64,000 nucleotides of DNA. Origin: Limosilactobacillus sp. GTDB lineage: Bacteria > Bacillota > Bacilli > Lactobacillales > Lactobacillaceae. The stretch is taken from the NCBI RefSeq assembly GCF_022482365.1, contig NZ_JAKVPE010000001.1, positions 2,160,176 to 2,224,175 on the forward strand, in the 5' to 3' direction. The notes below the pieces were generated by a model that had not been told where the DNA came from, did no database searches, and saw only the letters and a list, made by a program, of their open reading frames with translations. The translations under genes and the position numbers were made by a program. Shown here piece after piece: positions 1 to 8,303 of the stretch. The stretch's first letter is position 1. Each line of letters opens with the position of its first letter.

Positions 1-264
1 TTTTATCGAGATCTGTATAATCAAATCACGCAAAGAATTAAACCATATGTTGATCAAGCACAGGCTCAAAAACTTAATGTTGTTAGTAAGGTTTTAGTTG
101 GAAACATCAAGGTCATATTGGCTAAAGAGTTTCCCCAAGAAAATCAAATTGATTTAATCATATTAGGAAATACTGGCATTAATGTAGTTGAGAAAATGAT
201 TCAGGGATCACATAGCGGTTATGTCGTTCGGCATTCCTCCTGTGACGTCCTAATTGTTAAGTAA
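1..264 (+). CDS. Universal stress protein UspA family, 3' end only
   Basis: The reading frame is open from base 1 and stops at TAA 262-264, leaving the last 87 codons; the 5' part lies before the window. The segment ILGNTG followed nine residues later by GS fits the UspA nucleotide-binding signature G-x2-G-x9-G-S, and the protein ends in the usual hydrophobic strand (VLIVK). UspA proteins are small cytosolic stress proteins, many of which bind ATP. The specific role of this copy cannot be told. The sequence is more AT-rich than the genes that follow. Confidence 0.85.
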   Translation, partial: FYRDLYNQITQRIKPYVDQAQAQKLNVVSKVLVGNIKVILAKEFPQENQIDLIILGNTGINVVEKMIQGSHSGYVVRHSSCDVLIVK

Positions 265-464
265 ATAATTTAATTTCCATGATTAATTACATTTCAGTGT
301 AAAGATTTCGGTACTGTGCCCTGTCAAGTTTACACTTTAAAACAGACTAAGGGGTATTGTACGGTCCGAATTCATTCGAATGCTGAAGACTTTTTGCGTC
401 TAGTGGGAATCGTTTCCGATTACTGACTAGATATGTTAAATTTAATAAAAAAGGTGGGACGAAA
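265..464. other. Intergenic stretch, possible IS end
   Basis: No gene is seen. An 8-bp inverted repeat, AGTGTAAA (296-303) and TTTACACT (329-336), encloses GGTACTGTGCCC. That string loosely resembles the terminal sequences of IS3-family elements of lactobacilli, so a solitary IS end is possible but unproven. A 10-bp palindrome CATTCGAATG lies further on. A ribosome binding site AAGGTGGG at 451-458 belongs to the next gene. Confidence 0.25.
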
Positions 465-830
465 ATAAAATTAGAAGTAACTGATCATGCCGCAAGCTGG
501 TTGAAAGACCACTTGGGCCTCCATGAAGGAGACCAACTAGCCTTTGTGGCGGAGAAAGGGCCGACGGGTGTCAAGGTCAAATACCAAGTGCCAACTGAAC
601 CGGGTCAGGCAGTCGCAAAGGTGGTCAAAGCTGGGGTCACCTACTACATCGATTTTAGTGATGAGTGGTACTTTTCTGGAAAGGTGACCACCGTCGATTA
701 TGAAAAGCAAAGGGGGATTAGCTACCACTTTGCGGCGGAAAATGATGATTTGAAGATTGTCAAGGGCAACGTAGTTCAGGCGGATAGCACGACGGCGGCG
801 TCACGGGACTTTGAAGATTTTTGGGAATAG
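465..830 (+). CDS. HesB/YneR-like iron-sulfur biosynthesis family protein, probable AUA start
   Basis: The protein of about 121 residues resembles the HesB/IscA-like YneR group of lactobacilli: an N-terminal KLEVTDHAASWL helix, a central YYIDFSDEWYFSG segment and a VDYEK-SYHF end. No conserved cysteines are visible, so a role as a classical A-type Fe-S carrier is not supported; the function is unknown. The start is unusual. AAGGTGGG at 451-458 is ideally spaced for ATA at 465, and translating from there restores the expected N-terminus. The first conventional in-frame start is TTG 501, which has no ribosome binding site and would remove the conserved first 12 residues. The ATA start is an inference. 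Confidence 0.7.
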   Translation: MKLEVTDHAASWLKDHLGLHEGDQLAFVAEKGPTGVKVKYQVPTEPGQAVAKVVKAGVTYYIDFSDEWYFSGKVTTVDYEKQRGISYHFAAENDDLKIVKGNVVQADSTTAASRDFEDFWE

Positions 831-840
831 GATGGTAATA

Positions 841-1658
841 ATGAAGGAGGTTAAACTAAATAACGGGATTATCATGCCCGCAGTGGGGTACGGAACCTAC
901 CAAACGGCACCGGAGGAGACAACGAAAAATGTCCTCTTGGCCCTGCAGACGGGGTACCGCCTAATTGACACGGCCCAGTATTATGGCAACGAGGCTGAGG
1001 TCGGCGAGGCCTTGACTGAGAGTGGGCTGGCCAGAGACCAGGTCTTTGTCACCACCAAGGTGCAGACTAGTGGCTACGCGGCCACCAAGGCAGGCTTAGA
1101 CGAATCGTTGCGACGGTTTAACCATGACTACTTTGACCTGGTGATCATCCACTGGCCGACCGGGAACGATGACGAGACCTACCGGGCACTAGAAGACGCC
1201 TACCAGGACGGCAAGGTGCGGCAATCGGCCTCAGTAACTTCAACGCTTCCCAGGTCCAAGCGATTATCGATGGAGCAACCGTGGCCCCGGCGATTGACCA
1301 GATTGAAACCCACCTGCTCTGGCAGCAAAAGCGGATGCACGCCTATTTGATGAGCAGGGGGATGGTTCACGAGTCTTATGCACCACTGGGTGAGAACCAG
1401 CCCGGCTTTTTGGATCAGCCGGTTTTGCAGAAGGTGGCGGCGCGTTACCATAGGACACCGGCCCAGGTTACCCTGCGCTTCTTAAACCAGGAAGGGATCG
1501 TTGTGATTCCAAAGGCCCTGGACCCGCAGCATATGGCAGATAACTTAGCGATTTTTGATTTTACCTTAGCCCCGGCTGATGTGCGGCTGCTGGAAAGCTT
1601 GGATAAGCGGCAGGCAATTGTCGGCTGGCCAGCAACGATGCAGGAGGACCAGTATTAG
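841..1658 (+). pseudogene. Aldo/keto reductase broken by one frameshift
   Basis: The ATG at 841 begins a 2,5-diketo-D-gluconate-reductase-like aldo/keto reductase of about 270 residues. The first frame carries the family landmarks: the Asp/Tyr region IDTAQYYGNE, the Lys of VTTKVQ and the His of IIHWP. At 1219-1226 the text reads GTGCGGCAATCGGC where GTGCGGGCAATCGGC would keep the frame, so one base is missing after codon 127. The second part (IGLSNFNAS, then SYAPLG, TPAQVTLRF and VIPKA) continues in the next frame to TAG 1658. The family reduces aldehydes and ketones with NADPH. Unless the base is a sequencing error the enzyme is inactive, because the cofactor-binding C-terminal half is lost. 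Confidence 0.85.
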
Positions 1659-1717
1659 CATTCTTTATGCTCATCGGGTAAAATAGGGTTAACATTGAAT
1701 AACGAGGAGATTTGATT

Positions 1718-2872
1718 TTGCAAAAATATCAATTAATGGCAACGGCGGCGGCCGGGATTGAGGCCCTGGTCGGCAAGGAACTCCGCCAGTTAGGTTACGA
1801 AGCCAAGGTTGAAAACGGCCGGGTGCGCTTTACCGGCGACATGCGGGACATTTTAACCACCAACCTGTGGCTCCGGACGGCGGACCGGATCAAGATTATT
1901 GTCGGCGAGTTTCCTGCCCGGACCTTTGATGAGCTCTTTGAAAACACGACGGCGTTGCCCTGGGAAGAATTCCTCCCGGTCGATGCCGAATTCCCGGTGG
2001 AGGGCCGCAGTCACCATTCTCAGCTCCATAATGTTCCCAGCGTTCAGGCGATCGTAAAAAAGGCAATTGTCCAGCGGCTGAGCAGGGTGTATCACCGGCG
2101 GACACGGTTGCCAGAAACAGGGAACCTGTACCCGCTAGAAGTTGTAATTAACAAGGACCAGGTAATGTTGACCCTGGATACGACGGGAGAGAGCCTGTTC
2201 AAGCGGGGCTACCGGAAGAATAAAGGGGGCGCTCCCTTGAAGGAAAACATGGCGGCAGCGTTGGTGATGCTTGCCCACTGGTTTCCTGATAACCCGTTTG
2301 TGGATCCGGTTTGTGGTTCAGGAACGATTCCAATCGAGGCCGCTTTACTGGGACATAACATTGCTCCGGGGATCAACCGGGCCTTTGCGTGTGAGCAGTG
2401 GGTTAACTTGATGCCAGCGGGCTTATCTGATGACGTCCGTGATGAGGCTGATGATAAGGCGGATTATGATGTCAAACTCGACATCCATGGTTATGATATT
2501 GACCAAAACATGGTGGAGATTGCTGAAGAGAACTGTCGGGCCGCTGGATTGACCCATGACATTACCTTTAAGCAATTGGCGCTAAAGGACTGGCGGACTG
2601 ACAAGTATAACGGGGTCATCGTGGCCAACCCGCCATACGGGGAACGGCTGAGTGACCATGCGGCCGTCCACGAATTGTACCGGCAGATGGGGGAGCTCTA
2701 CCGACCACTGACGACCTGGAGCAAGTACATTTTGACCGCCGATTTGGAATTTGAGAAGTACTACGGGGCAAAGGCAACCAAGCGGCGGAAGCTGTATAAT
2801 GGTGCTTTGCGGACCGACCTTTTCCAATTCTGGGGTCATAAGGACCGGAGTAAGTTTAGGACAGTGAGATGA
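1718..2872 (+). CDS. THUMP-domain 23S rRNA (guanine-N2) methyltransferase, RlmL/YpsC type
   Basis: Of 384 residues. An N-terminal THUMP RNA-binding region (about 1-155) is followed by a Rossmann methyltransferase domain with SAM motif I DPVCGSGTIPIEAA and the catalytic motif VANPPYGERL. This is the architecture of RlmL N-terminal-half enzymes (B. subtilis YpsC), which make m2G in 23S rRNA using SAM. GAGGAGA (1704-1710) lies one base before a TTG at 1712 but seven before a TTG at 1718, so 1718 is preferred. The gene stands alone, downstream of the broken reductase. Confidence 0.88.
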   Translation: MQKYQLMATAAAGIEALVGKELRQLGYEAKVENGRVRFTGDMRDILTTNLWLRTADRIKIIVGEFPARTFDELFENTTALPWEEFLPVDAEFPVEGRSHHSQLHNVPSVQAIVKKAIVQRLSRVYHRRTRLPETGNLYPLEVVINKDQVMLTLDTTGESLFKRGYRKNKGGAPLKENMAAALVMLAHWFPDNPFVDPVCGSGTIPIEAALLGHNIAPGINRAFACEQWVNLMPAGLSDDVRDEADDKADYDVKLDIHGYDIDQNMVEIAEENCRAAGLTHDITFKQLALKDWRTDKYNGVIVANPPYGERLSDHAAVHELYRQMGELYRPLTTWSKYILTADLEFEKYYGAKATKRRKLYNGALRTDLFQFWGHKDRSKFRTVR

Positions 2873-3308
2873 TATACAAATAGGAAAACCGGTTAGAAAA
2901 TATGGAATAATTATTTTAAGTTAGCTTAACGGCTGGCTTTTTTGTATGCACCAAAAGATTACGTGGTAAGACATAAATTGGCATATTGAAGGAGTAATTT
3001 TTGCCTAGAAAGCCTCCTTATCGGACGTTAAATTAAATGAATTTTAAAAAATTTTGCCTTTTCTTATCGGTGGCGAAAAATTAATTTTGGCACCGTAGCA
3101 ATATCATTTTAAGCCCGTTAGCATGATATTGCACCCACTTAAATAGGTAAAGTAATTTAATTATCAACTGAAAAATTGGATTTCAAAATACCCAAACCTT
3201 AAATTATTGGTGATTTGTAAGTCGTGACCAGGAGGAATAAAATATAAGTTGTTAAAAAATTATTAAAAGTGTTTTTACGTATACGAAGAAATTAGGAGAA
3301 GACAGTCG
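2873..3308. other. Long intergenic leader before the exopolysaccharide locus
   Basis: 436 bases without a gene. Near the start, TTAAG-TTAG-CTTAA and a T-run (about 2918-2942) may terminate the methyltransferase transcript. Further on lie the inverted repeat described separately and a possible promoter TTGCAC (3129-3134) with TAATTT 18 bases later. The ribosome binding site TAGGAG (3292-3297) precedes the first gene of the cluster. A long untranslated leader ahead of an eps operon suggests regulation, but no known riboswitch was recognised. Confidence 0.4.
3098..3132. repeat. Perfect 10-bp inverted repeat upstream of eps genes
   Basis: GCAATATCAT (3098-3107) and ATGATATTGC (3123-3132) are perfect complements around a 15-base loop. 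The right arm overlaps the candidate -35 TTGCAC, so the repeat could be an operator or an RNA hairpin. It lacks a T-run and is not an obvious terminator. Confidence 0.5.
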
Positions 3309-4328
3309 ATGTCAGAGAACAATGATACTAAAGATGAATTAGCGGGTCAGCAGTCGTTGAATGAACAAGTTGTTCGTCATCACCACCACCACCGCCATCA
3401 TCGTCACCACCACCGGCGACGGATACTGAAGAATATCTTTTGGTGGGCCGTGGGGATTCTCCTGCTTTTTGCGATTTTCTTTGCAACAATTGCATGGCGA
3501 AACCTGAAAGTCACGACGAATGACATGTACAACAGCGCCGGCATCACTAAACAGCGTGATGCCGATAAGGTGCTTGCAAAGCGGCGGCCGGTATCGATCC
3601 TCTTACTGGGGACTGATACAGGGGCCCTTGGGCGAAACTACAAGGGGCGGACAGATACCATGATGGTAATGACCCTTAATCCCAAGAAGAAGACGACCAC
3701 GATCGTCAGCCTGCCGCGGGACATGAAGGTCGACCTCCCTGGTTACCCTGATGAGTCACCGGCTAAGATCAACGCCGCCTACACATTTGGCGGGGTAAAA
3801 GAGAGTGTCAAGGTTGTTCACCAGCATTTCAATATCCCAATCGATTACTACGTCCTGGTCAATATGGGCGGCCTGGAAAAGGCAATTAACCAGGTTGGTG
3901 GGGTTGATGTAAAGTCACCACTGACCTTCACATACGGTGGTGTTTCCTTCAAGAAGGGAACGACCTATCATCTGAATGGGAAGAACGCGTTGAAGTTTAG
4001 CCGGATGCGTTATGACGATCCGCAGGGTGACTACGGACGGCAACAACGGCAACGGTTGATCATCACCGCTTTATTGAAGAAGTCCATCTCTTATGAGACG
4101 GTTCTCAACCGGCAATTCTTAAAGTCAATTGCTGACAGTTCACAAACAGACCTGACTTTTAAGAATATGGTCACGCTAGCCAAGGACTACCGCCAGGCAA
4201 ATGCCAAGGTGGTCCAAGACCACGCCCAAGGACGGGGCCAAAACGATGATGGCCAGGACTTTGAAGTAGTACCAAGTGCCGAACAGGAGCGGGTAACGAC
4301 CCTGCTCCAGAATAGTTTGAAAAATTAA
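3309..4328 (+). CDS. LytR-CpsA-Psr (LCP) family glycopolymer ligase, His-rich cytoplasmic tail
   Basis: Of 339 residues. A short cytoplasmic N-terminus with ten histidines among residues 24-35 precedes one membrane helix (about 43-62); the rest is outside the cell. The LCP domain has the conserved ILLLGTDTG, RTDTMM and SLPRDMK segments that hold the polyprenyl pyrophosphate substrate. LCP enzymes transfer undecaprenyl-linked polymers to peptidoglycan, so this one probably anchors the exopolysaccharide of this locus. It is the first gene of the cluster, 10 bases before the chain-length gene, the common arrangement in Gram-positive eps/cps operons. The histidine run is not a family feature and might bind metal. 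Confidence 0.9.
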   Translation: MSENNDTKDELAGQQSLNEQVVRHHHHHRHHRHHHRRRILKNIFWWAVGILLLFAIFFATIAWRNLKVTTNDMYNSAGITKQRDADKVLAKRRPVSILLLGTDTGALGRNYKGRTDTMMVMTLNPKKKTTTIVSLPRDMKVDLPGYPDESPAKINAAYTFGGVKESVKVVHQHFNIPIDYYVLVNMGGLEKAINQVGGVDVKSPLTFTYGGVSFKKGTTYHLNGKNALKFSRMRYDDPQGDYGRQQRQRLIITALLKKSISYETVLNRQFLKSIADSSQTDLTFKNMVTLAKDYRQANAKVVQDHAQGRGQNDDGQDFEVVPSAEQERVTTLLQNSLKN

Positions 4329-4338
4329 GGAGTAGACA

Positions 4339-5130
4339 ATGACGGATTCACAAAACGAAGCAACGAATACGATTGACCTTCACCGGTTACTGGTGATTAT
4401 TCGCAATAATTACCTGATGCTGATTTTATGGACAGTCTTGATTGCCGTGTTAGGCTTTGCCGTGGCAAAGTTTGCGGTAATTCCGAAATATACGGCTAAT
4501 ACAGAAATACTGGTCAACCAAAAGCACAGTAATAGCAACGGTCAGGCATATAACGACCAGCAGGCCGATGTCCAGATCATCAATACCTACAAGGACATCA
4601 TCACGAATAACGTGATCTTGGAGCAGACCAGTAATGAGCTGAATAGTAGTAGTCAGGTGGCTAAGGAATATGGTCGCAATTACAATGTTCCCGCTAGTCA
4701 ACTGAAAAAGGGCATCAAGATCAGTAACGAACAGAATTCGCAAGTCTTTTCAGTAGCGGTAACGACCGATGACCCACAGAAGTCAGCAGCAACCGCCAAC
4801 ACGATTGCGTCCGTCTTCAAGAAGCGGATCAAGAAGATGATGAGTGTCAACAACGTCACGATTGTGTCGCGGGCATCGGCACCATCTGCGCCGTCCTTCC
4901 CGAACGTTAAGTTGTTCACCCTGGCCGGGGCAATCTTGGGACTTTTAGCTTCCTTTATTTACTTGATTATCAAGGAACTGATGGATACCGCGGTTAACTC
5001 TGATGAATTCATGGTTGATGAGTTAGGGTTAACGAACCTGGGACACATCGATCACATTCATCTTGACCGGAAAAAGGAAACACTTAACAGTAAACAGCGT
5101 TCAAATACAAGCGCAAGGCGTCGGGTTTAA
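4339..5130 (+). CDS. wzd: Polysaccharide chain-length determinant / tyrosine-kinase modulator (Wzd/EpsB)
   Basis: Of 263 residues with a Wzz-type fold: cytoplasmic start, first membrane helix about 25-47, a large extracellular part, a proline-rich SAPSAPSFPN segment and a second helix about 190-213, then a cytoplasmic tail of about 50 residues. In Gram-positives this membrane adaptor pairs with the separate BY-kinase encoded just downstream and stimulates its ATPase and autophosphorylation through the C-terminal tail, setting polymer length and export. ATG at 4339 follows AAGGAGTAGACA. It sits between the LCP gene and the kinase gene with gaps of 10-12 bases. Confidence 0.92.
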   Translation: MTDSQNEATNTIDLHRLLVIIRNNYLMLILWTVLIAVLGFAVAKFAVIPKYTANTEILVNQKHSNSNGQAYNDQQADVQIINTYKDIITNNVILEQTSNELNSSSQVAKEYGRNYNVPASQLKKGIKISNEQNSQVFSVAVTTDDPQKSAATANTIASVFKKRIKKMMSVNNVTIVSRASAPSAPSFPNVKLFTLAGAILGLLASFIYLIIKELMDTAVNSDEFMVDELGLTNLGHIDHIHLDRKKETLNSKQRSNTSARRRV

Positions 5131-5142
5131 GGAGGTCAGAAA

Positions 5143-5898
5143 ATGTCTTTATTTCACCGCAAAAATAAGAATTCAACCGACACAATGGATAACGGGGTTA
5201 AGCTAATTACTGCTGTCCACCCGAAGAGTGTTATTTCCGAACAGTTCCGGACAATTCGGACTAACATTAGTTTCATGTCGATTGATAAAACAATCAAGAC
5301 CTTAGCATTCACCTCCGCCAATGTTTCTGAAGGAAAATCGACGGTCGCTGATAATATGGCCGTGGTTTTTGCCCAAAATGGGAAGCATGTTCTGCTAGTC
5401 GACACCGACTTACGGCGGCCGACGTTGAGCCGCACCTTTGGGATTGATGGTCGGGAAGGACTGACTTCAATCCTAAACAGCCAGGAACACTCCATCGACT
5501 TAGCGCGGATTATTAAGCCAAGCGAGATTGATGGCCTCGACCTCTTATCAAGTGGGCCAATCCCACCGAACCCGGCAGAATTGTTAGGCTCTCACCGGAT
5601 GCAGACCTTCTTGAAAGCCGTCCGGGAAAATTATGACCTGGTAATCCTGGATGTGCCACCAATGCTGGAAGTTACGGATACCCAAGTGATTTCCCATAGC
5701 CTGGATGCCGTTGTGATGGTCATTCGGCAGGGGAGCACCCAAAAGATGGCCGCACGGCGGTCGGTTGAACTTCTGAAGATGGCCCATGCTAACCTACTGG
5801 GATACGTGATGAACGCCGTTGATAACAAGGGCGATAGTGCCTACGGATATGGCTACGGTTACGGCTATGGATATGGTTATGGTGAAGGTGATAAGTAA
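5143..5898 (+). CDS. wze: Bacterial tyrosine kinase of the polysaccharide locus (Wze/CpsD), seven-fold Tyr-Gly tail
   Basis: Of 251 residues. Walker A is SANVSEGKST (58-67), Walker A' LLVDTDLRRPT (84-94) and Walker B LVILDVPP (166-173). This is the cytoplasmic BY-kinase that acts with the membrane adaptor upstream and autophosphorylates on a C-terminal tyrosine cluster. Here the cluster is a regular run of seven Tyr-Gly pairs (Tyr 234 to 246) followed by EGDK. The stop codon overlaps the phosphatase start in TAATG, implying translational coupling. AAGGAGG precedes the ATG. Confidence 0.94.
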   Translation: MSLFHRKNKNSTDTMDNGVKLITAVHPKSVISEQFRTIRTNISFMSIDKTIKTLAFTSANVSEGKSTVADNMAVVFAQNGKHVLLVDTDLRRPTLSRTFGIDGREGLTSILNSQEHSIDLARIIKPSEIDGLDLLSSGPIPPNPAELLGSHRMQTFLKAVRENYDLVILDVPPMLEVTDTQVISHSLDAVVMVIRQGSTQKMAARRSVELLKMAHANLLGYVMNAVDNKGDSAYGYGYGYGYGYGYGEGDK

Positions 5899-6671
5899 TG
5901 GTCATGGTGGATTTGCACTGCCACCTGTTACCTGGCATCGATGATGGTTCGAAAAGCACGGCGATTTCGCTCCGTCTCGCCCGGGAGGCAACGGAAAACG
6001 GGATAACGCATGCGTTGTTGACGCCGCACCATATGAATGGTCGTTACGTGAACCATAAGCAGGACGTTATAAAGCGGACAGCGGCTTTTCAAAAAGAGAT
6101 TGACGCACACCAGATTCCGCTGACGGTTTTTCCGGGACAGGAAGTGCGAATCAACGGTGATTTGCTGACGGCGTTGGATAAGGACGATATTTTGTTTGCC
6201 GATACTGGTAACCGGTATTTGATGCTAGAGTTCCCGGATGACGATGTGCCGCATTACACTGGTCAGATGATTTTTGACTTGCAACAGCGGGGAATCATTC
6301 CGGTAATTGTCCACCCGGAGCGGAACACGATGATTATGGCAAGACCAGAATTACTGCACGAGCTGCTGGAAAAGGGATGTCTGTCGCAGATAACGGCGAG
6401 CTCGTATGTGGGAACCTTTGGTAAGAAGGTTGAACGTTTTAGCAAGCAACTGATTGCGGCCGGTCAGGGCTATGTATTTGCTTCGGATGCCCATGACCTG
6501 CCAGGACGGAAGTATGAGATGCGACAAGCGTTTGAAAAGCTGCGTCGCGAGTTTGGCGAAGGGCTTGCAAAACGTTATGCGACGAATGCCCGGGCAATTA
6601 TTAATGGGGATGATGTCCCACAGAACGTGGTAAGAGCTGTGAAGAAAAAGAAGAGGTTTTGGATATTTTAG
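5898..6671 (+). CDS. wzh: PHP-family protein-tyrosine phosphatase (Wzh/CpsB)
   Basis: Of 257 residues. Metal ligands of the PHP fold are visible in VDLHCHLLPGIDDG (His 7 and 9), FPGQEVR, VHPERN and FASDAHD. This Mn-dependent phosphatase removes phosphate from the BY-kinase tyrosine cluster and closes the regulatory loop of polysaccharide assembly. The ATG at 5898 uses the last base of the kinase stop; an alternative ATG lies two codons in. The C-terminus is rich in Lys and Arg. Confidence 0.93.
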   Translation: MVMVDLHCHLLPGIDDGSKSTAISLRLAREATENGITHALLTPHHMNGRYVNHKQDVIKRTAAFQKEIDAHQIPLTVFPGQEVRINGDLLTALDKDDILFADTGNRYLMLEFPDDDVPHYTGQMIFDLQQRGIIPVIVHPERNTMIMARPELLHELLEKGCLSQITASSYVGTFGKKVERFSKQLIAAGQGYVFASDAHDLPGRKYEMRQAFEKLRREFGEGLAKRYATNARAIINGDDVPQNVVRAVKKKKRFWIF

Positions 6672-6690
6672 TTAATTAATGGGGGATTCT

Positions 6691-7629
6691 ATGATTAAAG
6701 TATTAATAACCGGTGGGGCTGGTTTTATAGGTTCAACTTTAGCTCACAAACTTGTTAGGAATAATAGTAAAGTCGTTATTGTAGATGATTTATCGATGGG
6801 GCGTTTGCAGAACCTCTCAGATATTAGTGATAAGATAACCTTTTTCAAACATAATGTTTGCGATGAAGACTTTATGCATAAGCTTCTTTTAAAATGGAAC
6901 TTTGACTACATATATTATTTGGCTGCGGTATCCAGTGTTGCAGATTCGATTGTTCGGCCTTGGTATACACACCTTGTAAATCAGGAATCGGTAATAAATA
7001 CATTAGAGTTTATCCGGACTAACCACTTGCCAATTAAAAAGTTCTTGTTTACATCTTCAGCTGCAGTTTATGGAAATGCTGCAGACTTTCCGAAGACAGA
7101 AGAATCGCATGTAGATCCCCTTACCCCCTATGCAATTGATAAATATGCTTCTGAACGTTATACGGTTGATTTCGGTAAACTATATGACATACCGACAGTT
7201 GCTGTTCGCTTTTTCAACGTTTATGGACCAAGACAGAACCCAAATTCGGAATATTCCGGCGTCCTATCAATTGTGACAAAATGCCTTAAAGAAAATAAGC
7301 CATTTGTCCTTTACGGCGATGGATCTCAAACCCGCGATTTTGTTTATGTTGAAGATGTTGTCGATGCACTGATTAAGATTTCAGAAGAGACAGACAAGCC
7401 AACTGTGTATAATATTGCAAATGGTAACGAAACACCATTGATTGATGTCGTTCATACATATGAGGATATTGCGAGAAAAAAGTTAAACATTATTCAGAAA
7501 GAAGCTCGTCAGGGTGACATTAGTAAGTCACGTGCAGATGTTTCTAAGCTTAAGAAAATTGGCTTTGAACCGCAGTGGTCGCTTCACGATGGCCTAAGCA
7601 ATTATTGGAAGTATTATTCAGAAAACTAG
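6691..7629 (+). CDS. NAD-dependent nucleotide-sugar epimerase (extended SDR, UDP-hexose 4-epimerase-like)
   Basis: Of 312 residues when started at ATG 6691, which follows GGGGGA at a normal distance; an ATG at 6679 has no ribosome binding site. The Rossmann motif TGGAGFIGS, the SSAAVYG strand, the catalytic YAIDK (YxxxK) and FNVYGPRQ mark an extended short-chain dehydrogenase of the GalE/WbgU class. It probably supplies a UDP-sugar for the repeat unit; whether the substrate is UDP-Glc, UDP-GlcNAc or UDP-GlcA cannot be read. Base composition falls sharply from here, marking entry into the serotype-specific part of the cluster. Confidence 0.85.
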   Translation: MIKVLITGGAGFIGSTLAHKLVRNNSKVVIVDDLSMGRLQNLSDISDKITFFKHNVCDEDFMHKLLLKWNFDYIYYLAAVSSVADSIVRPWYTHLVNQESVINTLEFIRTNHLPIKKFLFTSSAAVYGNAADFPKTEESHVDPLTPYAIDKYASERYTVDFGKLYDIPTVAVRFFNVYGPRQNPNSEYSGVLSIVTKCLKENKPFVLYGDGSQTRDFVYVEDVVDALIKISEETDKPTVYNIANGNETPLIDVVHTYEDIARKKLNIIQKEARQGDISKSRADVSKLKKIGFEPQWSLHDGLSNYWKYYSEN

Positions 7630-7642
7630 CAGGAGGATTATT

Positions 7643-8302
7643 TTGCAAGCTTCAGTAGAGAAGACAGCCAGTCCAGAGAACGGTTACACATTCTTGAAAC
7701 ATATTGGGAAACCATTTCCTAAGTCGAAGTTGGTTGGTAAGAGAATCTGTGATGTTGTCTTTGGAGTGATTTTTGGGATTATTAGTTTACCAATTATTTT
7801 CATTTTTGCAATTTTAATTAATTTAAATTCAAAGGGTCCGGTGTTCTTTAAGCAGAAACGAGTTGGTTACTTGGGTAAGCCAATTACAATTGTTAAATTA
7901 AGGTCAATGCGTAATGATGCCGAAAAGAAGACTGGTGCTGTTTGGGCGAAAAAAAATGATCCACGGGTTACTTCAGTTGGGTGTTTTATGCGGAAGACGC
8001 GGATTGACGAATTACCACAGTTTTGGAGCATCATTAAGGGGGATATGAGCTTAGTTGGTCCGCGGCCGGAGCGATTTGTTCTTACTCAGAAATTTTATGA
8101 AGAATGGCCGGATTTTCCGCGCCGCTTACGAATTATTCCCGGATTAACTGGTTATGCTCAAGTTAATGGAGGATATGATCTTAATCCTAATGAAAAATCT
8201 AAATTAGATAATTATTATATTGAACATTATTCCTTAAAGTTCGATTTCAAAATTGCTTTGAAAACATTTAGAATTATTTTTACGGGTGATGGAGCTAGAT
8301 AA
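7643..8302 (+). CDS. Undecaprenyl-phosphate sugar-1-phosphate transferase (priming glycosyltransferase)
   Basis: Of 219 residues, start TTG 7643 with a perfect AGGAGG (7631-7636). One hydrophobic hairpin (about 33-59) is followed by the conserved catalytic region of the WbaP/CpsE family: FFKQKRVG, KLRSMRNDAE, RKTRIDELPQ, SLVGPRPE and PGLTGYAQV. This membrane enzyme starts each repeat unit by placing hexose-1-phosphate on undecaprenyl phosphate. It lacks the extra N-terminal helices of long homologs, as is usual for lactobacillar EpsE proteins. The sugar is probably Glc or Gal but is not determined. Confidence 0.92.
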   Translation: MQASVEKTASPENGYTFLKHIGKPFPKSKLVGKRICDVVFGVIFGIISLPIIFIFAILINLNSKGPVFFKQKRVGYLGKPITIVKLRSMRNDAEKKTGAVWAKKNDPRVTSVGCFMRKTRIDELPQFWSIIKGDMSLVGPRPERFVLTQKFYEEWPDFPRRLRIIPGLTGYAQVNGGYDLNPNEKSKLDNYYIEHYSLKFDFKIALKTFRIIFTGDGAR

Positions 8303-8303
8303 G

